Positions 34,833 to 43,384 of a stretch of DNA of 64,000 nucleotides are shown one piece after another. The notes below the pieces were generated by a model. That model ran no database searches. It worked only from the letters and a program-made list of their open reading frames with translations, and was not told where the DNA came from. A program made the position numbers and the translations under genes. Source of the stretch: Brumimicrobium sp. (GTDB taxonomy: Bacteria > Bacteroidota > Bacteroidia > Flavobacteriales_D > Crocinitomicaceae); the NCBI GenBank assembly GCA_023957385.1, contig JAMLGZ010000001.1, positions 1,164,923-1,228,922 of the forward strand, read 5' to 3'. The stretch's first letter is position 1; each line of letters starts with the position of its first letter.

Positions 34833-36836
34833 ATGGATACTTTGTTAAAAAGAACTATTGAATACGACCGTTCTGGGTTTGAAGATGCAGAACTTATCGA
34901 AATTTATAAACGCCTCTTAAAGCCTAGGTTGATAGAGGAAAGAATGTTGATTCTACTTCGCCAGGGAAAGATTACTAAGTGGTTTTCTGGGTGGGGACAA
35001 GAGGCCATAAGTGTTGGTTCTACATACGCAATGAACAGTGAAGAAATCATCTTGCCTATGCATAGAAATTTAGGAGTTTTTACAACAAGAGATATTCCTT
35101 TACAGCGTTTATTTTCTCAATTTCAAGGTAAAATGAATGGTTTTACCAAAGGAAGAGACCGTTCTTTTCATTTTGGTTCTATGGAACACAATGTTGTTGG
35201 TATGATTTCTCACTTGGGTCCACAGCTTGGAATTGCTGATGGTGTGGCTTTAGCTTCTAATATTAAAGGGAGTAAGCAAGCTACACTTGTTTTTACAGGA
35301 GATGGGGGAGCAAGTGAAGGTGATTTTCATGAAGCGCTTAACGTGGCAGCTGTGTGGGATTTACCTGTCATATTTGCTATAGAAAATAATCAATGGGGGT
35401 TATCGACCCCAAGTTCGGAACAATTTAGATGCAAACAATTTATTGATAAAGGAATTGGTTATGGGATGGATGCTTACCAAATCGATGGAAACAACATCCT
35501 AGAAGTGATTTCTTCCGTGCGTCAAATTGCAGCATCTTTGCGTAAAAAACCGAGACCTTTCTTATTAGAATGTATTACTTTCCGTATGAGAGGTCACGAG
35601 GAAGCATCGGGAACAAAATATTATCCAGAAGGGATTCAAGATGAATGGGAGAAGAAAGATCCTGTAAAGAATTTTGAGTTATTTTTGAAGGAAGAAGGTG
35701 TCTTAGACGAGGCTACCATGGAAAAATTGCACGCTGAGTTTAAAGAAGAAATCATTCAGGCTTTCAATCACGCCAATGAAGAAGAAAATATCACTGCTGA
35801 TACTGCTACTGAATTAGCAGATGTGTATAAAGCACATCATCAAGTTGTTGTGACTCCCACAAGTTCTTCTAAAACTGAAAAACGATTTATTGATGCTGTT
35901 TCTGATGGTTTGAAACAATCGATGGAGCGCTATTCGGAATTGGTGCTTATGGGACAGGATATTGCTGAATATGGCGGCGCTTTTAAAGTAACGGAAGGTT
36001 TCGTTGATTTATTCGGAAAAGATAGGGTACGTAATACACCTTTATGCGAATCTGCAATCGTTGGTGCTAGCTTAGGACTTTCTATTTCGGGAATGAAAGC
36101 TATGATGGAGATGCAGTTTGCTGATTTTGTGAGTGTAGGATTTAATCAAATTGTAAATAACCTTGCTAAATTACACTGGCGTTGGGGTGAAAATGCAGAT
36201 GTTGTAATTCGTATGCCTACAGGAGCCAATACAGCAGCAGGTCCATTTCATTCTCAATCTAATGAGGCTTGGTTTTTCCATACGCCTGGATTAAAGATTG
36301 TATATCCCGCTTTTCCTTGTGATGCTAAAGGTTTATTGGCTGCTGCTATTGAAGATCCAAATCCAGTCATGTTTTTTGAACATAAGTATTTGTACAGAAG
36401 CATCAAAGAAGAAATTTACGATGATTATTACACAACAGAAATCGGAAAAGCAAATTTAATTAGAGAGGGAGAAGATGTAACCATTGTATCGTATGGTTTG
36501 GGCGTTCATTGGGCGATGGAGACATTAGATGAACATCCAGAAATTTCAGCTGATTTAATTGATTTAAGAACCTTAGTTCCAATGGATATAGAAACAGTCT
36601 TAGCTTCGGCAAAAAAGACAGGTCGTGTTATTGTCTTCCATGAAGATGTTGAAATAGGAGGAATAGGAGCAGAGATTGTAACTCAAATCAACGAAGCTTG
36701 TTTTGAATATTTGGATGCGCCTATTCGTAGAGTTGGTTCCTTAAATACTCCTGTTCCTTTTAATGCAAATTTGGAACGCAATTTCTTACCAAAGGACCGA
36801 TTTAAAGTGGTTTTACAAGAATTACTTAATTACTAA
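34833..36836 (+). CDS. 2-oxoacid dehydrogenase E1, fused alpha and beta subunits
   Basis: 667 residues from the ATG at 34833 (the longer frame would start within the promoter box). N-terminal ~340 residues are E1-alpha: R-x-D-R-S-F-H phosphorylation-loop-like region, thiamine diphosphate motif TGDGGASEGDFHEALNVAAVW ... NNQW. C-terminal ~315 residues are E1-beta: MGQDIAEYGGAFKVTEGF, TPLCESAIVGASLGLSISG, MQFADF, ending SLNTPVPF. Such alpha/beta fusions occur in Bacteroidota and are usually of branched-chain 2-oxoisovalerate type, decarboxylating substrate and acylating E2 lipoyl groups. Pyruvate-type activity cannot be excluded. E2/E3 genes are not in this window. Confidence 0.9.
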   Translation: MDTLLKRTIEYDRSGFEDAELIEIYKRLLKPRLIEERMLILLRQGKITKWFSGWGQEAISVGSTYAMNSEEIILPMHRNLGVFTTRDIPLQRLFSQFQGKMNGFTKGRDRSFHFGSMEHNVVGMISHLGPQLGIADGVALASNIKGSKQATLVFTGDGGASEGDFHEALNVAAVWDLPVIFAIENNQWGLSTPSSEQFRCKQFIDKGIGYGMDAYQIDGNNILEVISSVRQIAASLRKKPRPFLLECITFRMRGHEEASGTKYYPEGIQDEWEKKDPVKNFELFLKEEGVLDEATMEKLHAEFKEEIIQAFNHANEEENITADTATELADVYKAHHQVVVTPTSSSKTEKRFIDAVSDGLKQSMERYSELVLMGQDIAEYGGAFKVTEGFVDLFGKDRVRNTPLCESAIVGASLGLSISGMKAMMEMQFADFVSVGFNQIVNNLAKLHWRWGENADVVIRMPTGANTAAGPFHSQSNEAWFFHTPGLKIVYPAFPCDAKGLLAAAIEDPNPVMFFEHKYLYRSIKEEIYDDYYTTEIGKANLIREGEDVTIVSYGLGVHWAMETLDEHPEISADLIDLRTLVPMDIETVLASAKKTGRVIVFHEDVEIGGIGAEIVTQINEACFEYLDAPIRRVGSLNTPVPFNANLERNFLPKDRFKVVLQELLNY

Positions 36837-36839
36837 TGG

Positions 36840-38210
36840 ATGGAAAGAGGAGATAAACGAGTTATAAAAGGATGGATCATGTATGATTGGGCAAACTCAG
36901 TCTATAACTTGGTCATCGGCTCTACAATCTTCCCAGTTTTCTTTACCAATATCAATGAAAGTCATTATTTAGCAAAAGTTGGGCGAGATGCACTGTTGCC
37001 AGGCGAAAGTGTGACGGTTGATTTTTTTGGCACTGCCATTTCTGATAGTGCTTTACTTTCTTATACGCTTTCAGCTTCTTTTTTAGTGGTTAGTATTTTG
37101 TCTCCTTTTTTATCTGGAATTGCAGATGTAACAGGAATGAAGAAAGCCTTTATGCGTTTTTTCTGTTATTTAGGCGCTTTTGGATGCGTATCTATGTATT
37201 GGTTTAATCCTGAGTATATTGAATTTGGGATGCTCTCTTGCTTTTTAGCTAGTATTGGATTTTGGAATAGCCTTGTTTTCTACAATGCTTTCTTACCAGA
37301 AATTGCCTATCCAAAAGATTATGACAGAATATCTGCTAAAGGCTTTTCCATGGGGTACTTTGGTGGAGTGGTGTTGTTAATTATCTGTTTGACTATCATT
37401 ATGTTGGTGGATAAATCCTATACCAATGTGAGCTTTATCTTAGTTGGTGTTTGGTGGATAGGTTTTGCACAATTTACCTTTAGTCGCTTACCCAAAAACT
37501 CACACAATAAACAAGTTGAGCCTGGTTATATCTGGAAAGGGTTTCGAGAATTAAAGCGCGTTATGAACGAATTCATGCAAACCAAGCGTTTAAAGCGTTA
37601 TTTAATTTCCTTCTTTTTCTTTAATACAGGCGTACAAACAGTGATGTTGATGGCTGTAGTATTCGCTAAGAAAGAAATCAATTGGGGAAAAGGAGGTGGT
37701 GATGTCGGTTTAATTTTAGCTGTTTTACTCATTCAAATACTTGGTGCTGGAGGTGCATATATCATGTCGTGGATTTCAAGTCAAATTGGAAATTTAAAAA
37801 CGCTTATTTTCACAGTAATAGGCTGGATAATCTTGTGTGTTTTTGCTTTTTATATTATCACTCCAATTGAATTTTATATACTTGCTGCAGGAGTTGGTAT
37901 TGTGATGGGAGGTGTACAATCACTTTCTCGTTCAACCTATTCCAAATTCTTACCTACAACAGAAGAAAATACCTCTTATTTCTCTTTCTATGATGTCTCA
38001 GAAAAAGTTGGAATTGTGTTTGGGTTATTTTTCTTTGGATTGATGGAGAGTTTAACCGGAAACCTTCGTTACTCCGTGCTTTCAGTTATTGCGTTCTTCA
38101 TTGTGGGACTCATATTTCTCTTGATTGTACCTAAAAAGGAATCTCCAGAAGGTCGAAAGGTGTTAGCTGCCAATCGGATTAAAAAAGCTACCGAAAGAGG
38201 GGAGGACTAG
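36840..38210 (+). CDS. MFS transporter, UMF1/Atg22-like family
   Basis: 456 residues with about 12 membrane helices. N-terminal signature KRVIKGWIMYDWANSVYNLVI is characteristic of UMF1 (ultrahigh-molecular-size permease) transporters related to the yeast vacuolar effluxer Atg22. A long second loop (NINESHYLAKVGRDALLPGES) is also typical. Substrate unknown; Atg22 effluxes amino acids. It starts 3 bp after the E1 stop, so co-transcribed with it, which loosely fits amino-acid or oxoacid export. Convergent with nfu 26 bp downstream. Confidence 0.9.
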   Translation: MERGDKRVIKGWIMYDWANSVYNLVIGSTIFPVFFTNINESHYLAKVGRDALLPGESVTVDFFGTAISDSALLSYTLSASFLVVSILSPFLSGIADVTGMKKAFMRFFCYLGAFGCVSMYWFNPEYIEFGMLSCFLASIGFWNSLVFYNAFLPEIAYPKDYDRISAKGFSMGYFGGVVLLIICLTIIMLVDKSYTNVSFILVGVWWIGFAQFTFSRLPKNSHNKQVEPGYIWKGFRELKRVMNEFMQTKRLKRYLISFFFFNTGVQTVMLMAVVFAKKEINWGKGGGDVGLILAVLLIQILGAGGAYIMSWISSQIGNLKTLIFTVIGWIILCVFAFYIITPIEFYILAAGVGIVMGGVQSLSRSTYSKFLPTTEENTSYFSFYDVSEKVGIVFGLFFFGLMESLTGNLRYSVLSVIAFFIVGLIFLLIVPKKESPEGRKVLAANRIKKATERGED

Positions 38211-38236
38211 GCTTGTTGTATGCTTCTATAGTGAAA

Positions 38237-38875
38237 TTATTCTCCGTGGTGACATTCCGTTTCTCGCTGAAATCCATCCTCTGCAACCACTTCTATGACT
38301 TCAGGTAAATGTTTCTTTAAGATTTTTTCAATACCATTTTTGAGTGTATTGTTGGAAGCAGGGCATTGATGACAAGCTCCTTTTAAGCGAACGGTTACCA
38401 CTCCATTTTTAAAATTCAAGAAGATAATTTCTCCTCCATCTTGAGCAACTGTAGGCGTAACATACTGCTTCATTAAGGAACGAATCTGACTATCCAATTC
38501 AGAAGGTTCGTTAACGCCTTCTGCTCCATCTACTAATCCATGAGGTTTGTAAGGTTTATTTTCAGGAAGCTCATATACAGCCATGTTACCTTCAGAGATA
38601 AAATTTCGAATAAAATCTCGAATTTCAGTTAATACAAAATCCCAGTGAGCACTATTGTTTTTTGTAACAGTTACAAAATTACCCGCAATAAATACTCTGG
38701 ATACGTATGGGAATTGAAATAATTCTGTGGCTAATTTAGATTTACCAATAGCCTCTTCAGCAGATTCAAATTCAGCAGTTGCCCCTGGATCCATAATGTA
38801 ATTGTTAACAATAAATTTTATTGCTTCTGGATTTGGAGTGTATGCAGCTTGGACAGTTGTGGGTATTCTTGCCAT
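38237..38875 (-). CDS. Nfu-type iron-sulfur cluster scaffold (NifU C-terminal family)
   Basis: 212 residues from ATG 38875, chosen because MARIPTTVQAAYTPNPEA begins the Nfu N-terminal domain and the upstream box TATCTTTG fits a start there. N-terminal Nfu_N (PNPEAIKFIVNNYIM ... FPYVSRVFIAGNFVTV) and C-terminal NifU domain with the cluster-binding CHQC (in LKGACHQCPASNNTLKNGIE). Transfers Fe-S clusters to apo-targets. Extra C-terminal tail ends CHHGE, an additional Cys/His pair that could bind metal. Divergent from ruvX across 117 bp. Confidence 0.93.
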   Translation of the reverse strand: MARIPTTVQAAYTPNPEAIKFIVNNYIMDPGATAEFESAEEAIGKSKLATELFQFPYVSRVFIAGNFVTVTKNNSAHWDFVLTEIRDFIRNFISEGNMAVYELPENKPYKPHGLVDGAEGVNEPSELDSQIRSLMKQYVTPTVAQDGGEIIFLNFKNGVVTVRLKGACHQCPASNNTLKNGIEKILKKHLPEVIEVVAEDGFQRETECHHGE

Positions 38876-38891
38876 TTGTTTGAAATTTGGA

Positions 38892-38899
38892 CAAAGATA
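38892..38899 (-). promoter_or_regulatory. -7 box TATCTTTG for nfu
   Basis: Exact TAnnTTTG on the minus strand, 16 bp before the start codon. Confidence 0.5.
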
Positions 38900-38992
38900 A
38901 AAAGTAATAAATGAAATAATCGTCATTTTTGAGATAAAGGATAGATTTTATAAGAATCATATTCCCTTAAAATTTTGTAAATTCGCATAAGC

Positions 38993-39412
38993 ATGAAGAA
39001 AAGAATTTTGGCAATTGATTTTGGATTAAAACGCACGGGATTAGCGATTACAGATGAAAATAATATCATTGCATCTGGACTAACAACAGTTGATACGCGA
39101 GAACTCATGTCTTTTTTAAAAAAAATAGTTGTTGAGAAAAATGTAGGCACAATCGTTATTGGAGAACCCAAACGCATGAATATGCAAGATTCACATAGTT
39201 CTCAAAATGTTCGTTTATTTAAAGAAGCTTTAGAAAAAGAAATTTTGGGAGTGGAAATCACCATGGTAGATGAGCGTTTCACTTCTAAATTAGCTATGCA
39301 ATCTATTTTAGATAGTGGTATTTCTAAAAAGAAAAGGCAACAAAAAGGATTGATAGATGAAGTTAGCGCCACAATTATTTTACAATCCTATATGTCACAG
39401 AAAGGTATTTAA
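38993..39412 (+). CDS. ruvX: Holliday-junction-resolvase-like nuclease RuvX/YqgF
   Basis: 139 residues. RNase H-like fold with first catalytic Asp in ILAIDFGLKRTGLAI, Glu in IVIGEPKRMN, ERFTSKLA block and the final Asp in GLIDEVSATIILQSY. YqgF processes the 5' end of pre-16S rRNA in Escherichia coli and was first proposed as a Holliday junction resolvase. A TAAATTCG box at 38978-38985 lies seven bases before the start codon, so its leader would be only a few bases. Confidence 0.95.
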   Translation: MKKRILAIDFGLKRTGLAITDENNIIASGLTTVDTRELMSFLKKIVVEKNVGTIVIGEPKRMNMQDSHSSQNVRLFKEALEKEILGVEITMVDERFTSKLAMQSILDSGISKKKRQQKGLIDEVSATIILQSYMSQKGI

Positions 39413-39531
39413 TGGACTTGTTTTATAAAAATTGATAAAAAACAACTGATATTCATCATTTCTTCTTCCTTTCATTCAAATTTATTTTCTCTATTTCAAC
39501 AATGATTGTATTTTAGTGAAAAATTGTTTTT

Positions 39532-40179
39532 ATGATAGTAAACTTTTCAGACACAAATTCAGTATTTAGTCATTATATAGCTGAAATTCGCGATGCTCAG
39601 ATACAAAAAGACCGTATGCGTTTTCGTAGGAATATTGAGCGAATAGGTGAAATCATGGCTTATGAGATTTCCAAAACCTTTAAATACACTCCTATAGAGG
39701 TTACGACGCCTCTTGGTGAAGCTAATGTCAATGTTTGTCAAGATGAGATTGTCGTAGCTACTATCTTTCGTGCAGGAATCCCTATGCATCATGGATTTTT
39801 GAATACTTTGGATAAAGCAAATACGGCTTTTGTGAGTGCTTATAGACACCATATTAACGCCGAGGAATTTGAAATTGTGGTGGAATATTGTGCCTCTCCT
39901 AATTTAGATAATAAAATTTTAATTATTTGCGATCCCATGTTGGCAACAGGCAACTCTTTGACCTCTGTATATAAGGTTTTACAAGAATATGGAAAACCTA
40001 AGCAGGTACATCTGGCTTTTGCATTGGCAACAGAACAAGCTCTTCAGTTTATTCAATCAAGTATTCCTAAATCTACTAAAATCTGGGTTGGGGCAATTGA
40101 TTCTGAATTGACAGCACAATCTTATATAGTTCCAGGGTTAGGAGATGCTGGAGATTTGTGTTATGGAGAAAAAATTTAA
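39532..40179 (+). CDS. upp: Uracil phosphoribosyltransferase
   Basis: 215 residues. PRPP-binding motif ILIICDPMLATGNS and the C-terminal uracil-binding YIVPGLGDAGDLCYG are both intact; RIGEIMAYEISK and FRAGIPMHHGFL complete the pattern. Makes UMP from uracil and PRPP (pyrimidine salvage). The 119-bp leader after ruvX is AT-rich with no clear hairpin or promoter box. A membrane-protein gene follows after 6 bp. Confidence 0.96.
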   Translation: MIVNFSDTNSVFSHYIAEIRDAQIQKDRMRFRRNIERIGEIMAYEISKTFKYTPIEVTTPLGEANVNVCQDEIVVATIFRAGIPMHHGFLNTLDKANTAFVSAYRHHINAEEFEIVVEYCASPNLDNKILIICDPMLATGNSLTSVYKVLQEYGKPKQVHLAFALATEQALQFIQSSIPKSTKIWVGAIDSELTAQSYIVPGLGDAGDLCYGEKI

Positions 40180-40185
40180 TCTATC

Positions 40186-40638
40186 ATGTGGAAATACCTT
40201 AGTTTAATAGGGCTTAGCACATGGAAATTTTTATTTGCTCCTCTAGCTGGTATGGCTGGAGGCCTAAATTTCTGGGAAACACTGCTTTGTAGTTTAATAG
40301 GAGCGTATTTGTCGGCTACTGTTATTTATTTTGGTAGTTCTTTGTTTTTAAAGAAATCCGTTAAACGGAAAGGGAAAAAAGAGATTACCGATAAACAAGC
40401 AAATGACAGAGTTAAAAAGAAGAAACGTTTTACTAAAAAAAATAGATGGATTATTCGCGCTAAGCAACGACTAGGAAGATATTTTGTCTATTGGGCATTT
40501 CCATTATTTTTATCTATACCTATTGGAACTATGATTGTTTCTAAATTCTATAGACATCATAAAGAAACCTATTTCTATATTATGGTATTTTTAACAGTTA
40601 GTGGTTTTGTTATTACCAGTCTTGTATTTTTATTCTAA
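40186..40638 (+). CDS. Uncharacterised small basic membrane protein
   Basis: 150 residues. Hydrophobic N-terminal part (helices near 6-25 and 29-54), a strongly basic cytoplasmic-type stretch (KKSVKRKGKKEITDKQANDR, KKKKRFTKKNR) and two C-terminal helices near 100-118 and 128-150. The pattern WKYLSLIGLSTWKFLFAPLAG and ETLLCSLIGAYLSATV recurs in small Bacteroidota membrane proteins of unknown role. Co-transcribed with upp (6-bp gap). Confidence 0.65.
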   Translation: MWKYLSLIGLSTWKFLFAPLAGMAGGLNFWETLLCSLIGAYLSATVIYFGSSLFLKKSVKRKGKKEITDKQANDRVKKKKRFTKKNRWIIRAKQRLGRYFVYWAFPLFLSIPIGTMIVSKFYRHHKETYFYIMVFLTVSGFVITSLVFLF

Positions 40639-40714
40639 TACGTAATAATAATGACAAAATAGATTATATATCATAAAGTCAGTTCTGGTAAAAAGAAAGA
40701 TTCATTTAAAATTT

Positions 40715-40722
40715 TATTTTTG
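40715..40722 (+). promoter_or_regulatory. -7 box TATTTTTG before the DUF6787-like gene
   Basis: Exact TAnnTTTG, 28 bp before the GTG start. Between them is a run of 13 A (40732-40744). Confidence 0.4.
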
Positions 40723-40750
40723 TAATTATTCAAAAAAAAAAAAAGAAGTA

Positions 40751-41062
40751 GTGGGTAATTTAAAGGAAAGATGGGGTTTAAAATCAAATTGGGAAGTTCT
40801 TGTTATACTAGTTGTATTTACAATTAATGGAAGCCTTTCTGGTTATCTGATGAAGCCTATTCTTCGTTTTATTGGAATCTCAAAAGAGAATTTAGATTGG
40901 TATCTGTATTGGCCTATTGCTATCATCTTAGTTTTACCAGTTTATCTAATTCTGATTGTTATTATTGGTTCTCTTTTCGGGCAACAGAAATTTTTTGTCA
41001 ACCTAGTTAAAAAGACTGTCAAACACTTAGGGTTAGGGTTTCTTTTTAAGAAGGAAAATTAA
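40751..41062 (+). CDS. Small membrane protein, DUF6787-like
   Basis: 103 residues from a GTG start; no in-frame ATG is available upstream. Opening NLKERWGLKSNWEVLVILVVFTINGSLS is typical of DUF6787 proteins of Bacteroidota, with two membrane helices (about 15-36 and 53-80) and a basic C-terminal tail (KKTVKHLGLGFLFKKEN). Function unknown; sometimes mis-labelled prolipoprotein diacylglyceryl transferase. Followed after 13 bp by a HAD phosphatase that also begins with GTG. The A13 tract just upstream may affect its expression. Confidence 0.68.
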   Translation: MGNLKERWGLKSNWEVLVILVVFTINGSLSGYLMKPILRFIGISKENLDWYLYWPIAIILVLPVYLILIVIIGSLFGQQKFFVNLVKKTVKHLGLGFLFKKEN

Positions 41063-41075
41063 CTCAATCATTTTT

Positions 41076-41777
41076 GTGGGGAAAATAAATAATATATTTT
41101 TTGATCTAGATAGAACATTGTGGGACTTTGAAAAGAATTCTAGTTTGGCTTTACAAATTATATTTGAAGAACTACATTTAGAAAAATATATTGATGGTTT
41201 TGATAATTTCTTAGCAACATATAGAAAAATTAATAGTCAATTATGGCGAGAATATAATAAAGGAAAACTAACCAAAGAAAAATTGCGTCAATCCCGTTTT
41301 AGAGACACATTAAAATCGTTTGGTATTGATAATGTTTCACTAGGTAACCTTATTGAAGAAAAATATGTTTCTATTTCACCTCGTCAAACACATTTATTTC
41401 CAAATACCCACGAAGTTTTACAAGAATTGTTAGAGGCTGGATATCAGTTGAGCATCATAACGAATGGGTTCACTGAAGTACAGTATGTTAAGTTAAAAAA
41501 CTGTGGACTAGAGCGTTATTTTTCGAGTATATTGTGTAGTGAAGAGATTGGCTTAAATAAGCCACATCCAAAAGTGTTTTATGAAGCATTAAATCGTGCG
41601 AAAGCTAGAATTTCACAATCTGTTATGATTGGTGATGATTTAATTAGTGATGTGAAAGGGGCAGAAAACATAGGGATGAGAGCTGTTCTTTTTGACCCTA
41701 TGGAAAGATATAAGTCAGAATTCCCCCGTGTTCGTGAGTTACAAGAAGTTCCTGAGTTGATTATAAATTTACGTTGA
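41076..41777 (+). CDS. HAD hydrolase, YjjG-type pyrimidine nucleotidase
   Basis: 233 residues, GTG start. HAD motifs: I FDLDRTLWDF, II IITNGFTE, III K in NKPHPKVF, IV IGDDLISDVKGA. The FDLDxTLWDF opening and cap length match the noncanonical pyrimidine nucleotidase YjjG, which removes phosphate from unusual or damaged pyrimidine nucleotides (house-cleaning). General haloacid dehalogenase phosphatases are the alternative. Convergent with the next gene, whose stop lies 1 bp away. Confidence 0.88.
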   Translation: MGKINNIFFDLDRTLWDFEKNSSLALQIIFEELHLEKYIDGFDNFLATYRKINSQLWREYNKGKLTKEKLRQSRFRDTLKSFGIDNVSLGNLIEEKYVSISPRQTHLFPNTHEVLQELLEAGYQLSIITNGFTEVQYVKLKNCGLERYFSSILCSEEIGLNKPHPKVFYEALNRAKARISQSVMIGDDLISDVKGAENIGMRAVLFDPMERYKSEFPRVRELQEVPELIINLR

Positions 41778-41778
41778 T

Positions 41779-43311
41779 TTAAGATTTGGATTTTTGCTTC
41801 ACCATATCGGTAAATTCTTCTCCTGATATTTTAGAGTTTAGCCAAGAAATAATGTCAATATAATCCAATATAATTTGCTCTTGTTCATTTATTAGTAACT
41901 CCTCAACTTGTTCTAAAGTTTCTTTAAATATTGAAATTACTTCAAGTTGGGTGGCTACTTTGGCAATTTTTCGGATTTGTTTTACAAATATCTCCTCAAT
42001 CTGATAATCTGTTTCCGTTTTATTTAAGAAACGAATGGTGGATTTGCTAGAATATTCCATGAAATCATAATTTTCTAATTCAAAATGAATAAGTAAATTC
42101 AAGATGCGAGAATAACTATATAAATCTTGTCTTAATTGTTGCTCATTATCATTTAAGATTAAATTAATAAACTGTAAAGATTTTTTATAATCTTTCACAG
42201 CATATAAGGTATAAGCAATGATATAATAAAATTTGATACGTTGTTCTTTGTTGGAGTTTTCTATAACTGAAATATCGGATAAATATTCTTTCTCATATAC
42301 GGAGAGCGCTTCTTCAAATTCTCCTTGAATGTTGAACAAACGAATTTGATCTGTAATGATGATATTGTTAATCTCTTGGGTAAGATGTATGGAATTAAAC
42401 CCCTTTTTCCCTTTTAATTCTCTTATTTCATTTATTGTTTGTTGAGCTTTTTGGTAGTTCTTCTCATGCATGTAGCAATGAATTAGGTGTGATAGTGTTA
42501 AAATATATCGCTCACCTAAATCCAATTTTAAAACAGGATGATCATCTAATATCTTTCGGACACGATTAAATTTCTCATAACTTAATTCAAAGTCACGATG
42601 TGTAGCAGCACATAATCCTTGGATGTAATAACAAATAGATGCAGCTCTATATGATAAAGCGGTGTTTTTTCCTTTTATTAAATGATGATTTGCTATTGCA
42701 TCAACTTCTTCTCTCTGCTGAGTATTTTTTACAAATACATTTCTCCTGAATATTGCATTAATGCGCGAATAGAGAATGTGATATTCTGATAGATTCCTAA
42801 GTTTATCAATTACATCACTCTCTTCTTTAATAATATTCCCTAGGTCAACCCCAAAATCTCCTGCTTCATAGAAGGCTTCTATAAGTAATTTCTCTAATGC
42901 TAATAGCTCGATGATATAATAGAATTTTTCATTCTCATGTGCGCTAATCTTAGTTCGTTTTAATAATTTGGCTGCTTCTATGTATAGAGCTTTGCCGTAT
43001 AGTATTTCAATATTTTTAATTTCTTGTGTAATTGCTCCTGAAGCAGATTGGTCTCCATAAAATTGACGTAAGCTCTTTAAGATAAGTTTATATAGGTGAT
43101 TTTTCTCAGAAGGAAGGTGTTTAATGAAAGTTTCTCCTTCAAAATATTTCTTCACCTGTTCTTCATTATAATCATTCTCTCCATCTATGTAATCAAATAA
43201 TCGAAAATAATTTTTTTCTCCAGATTGTATAGAAGACGATAGTTTAAAAAACCTTTTCTCAGATTTTGTGAGTGATTTGATAAGATAAAATAATTCTTTA
43301 CTCGGTTTCAT
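41779..43311 (-). CDS. Conserved helical-repeat protein of unknown function
   Basis: 510 residues, predicted all-alpha, cytoplasmic (no signal). N-terminal block LFYLIKSLTKSEKRFFKLSS ... KYFEGETFIKHLPSEKNHLYKLILKSLR, followed by TPR-like helical pairs to the end. I recall proteins with this opening being widespread in Bacteroidota but have no name or function for them. An IS3-family element begins 31 bp before its start codon. A near-consensus box TCACTTTG (43323-43330) remains next to the gene, while any -33 element has been separated from it. Confidence 0.7.
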   Translation of the reverse strand: MKPSKELFYLIKSLTKSEKRFFKLSSSIQSGEKNYFRLFDYIDGENDYNEEQVKKYFEGETFIKHLPSEKNHLYKLILKSLRQFYGDQSASGAITQEIKNIEILYGKALYIEAAKLLKRTKISAHENEKFYYIIELLALEKLLIEAFYEAGDFGVDLGNIIKEESDVIDKLRNLSEYHILYSRINAIFRRNVFVKNTQQREEVDAIANHHLIKGKNTALSYRAASICYYIQGLCAATHRDFELSYEKFNRVRKILDDHPVLKLDLGERYILTLSHLIHCYMHEKNYQKAQQTINEIRELKGKKGFNSIHLTQEINNIIITDQIRLFNIQGEFEEALSVYEKEYLSDISVIENSNKEQRIKFYYIIAYTLYAVKDYKKSLQFINLILNDNEQQLRQDLYSYSRILNLLIHFELENYDFMEYSSKSTIRFLNKTETDYQIEEIFVKQIRKIAKVATQLEVISIFKETLEQVEELLINEQEQIILDYIDIISWLNSKISGEEFTDMVKQKSKS

Positions 43312-43338
43312 ACGGTTTATCTCAAAGTGAGTGCAAGT

Positions 43339-43341
43339 TAA
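43339..43341. repeat. Target-site duplication TAA (left copy)
   Basis: Matches TAA at 44719-44721 on the other side of the element; 3 bp is a usual size for the IS3 family. Confidence 0.7.
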
Positions 43342-43366
43342 TGTATCGTCCTAAATAAGCGTTACA
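43342..43366. repeat. IS3 terminal inverted repeat, left
   Basis: 25 bp; 20 of 25 positions match the complement of the right end. Differences are at positions 4, 6, 14, 15 and 16. Confidence 0.9.
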
Positions 43367-43375
43367 TATTTTAAA

Positions 43376-43383
43376 CAAAAATA
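43376..43383 (-). promoter_or_regulatory. Possible outward promoter at the IS end, TATTTTTG
   Basis: Exact TAnnTTTG on the minus strand, between the orfB terminator hairpin and the left inverted repeat, pointing out of the element toward the 510-residue protein gene 65 bp away. Confidence 0.35.
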
Positions 43384-43384
43384 A

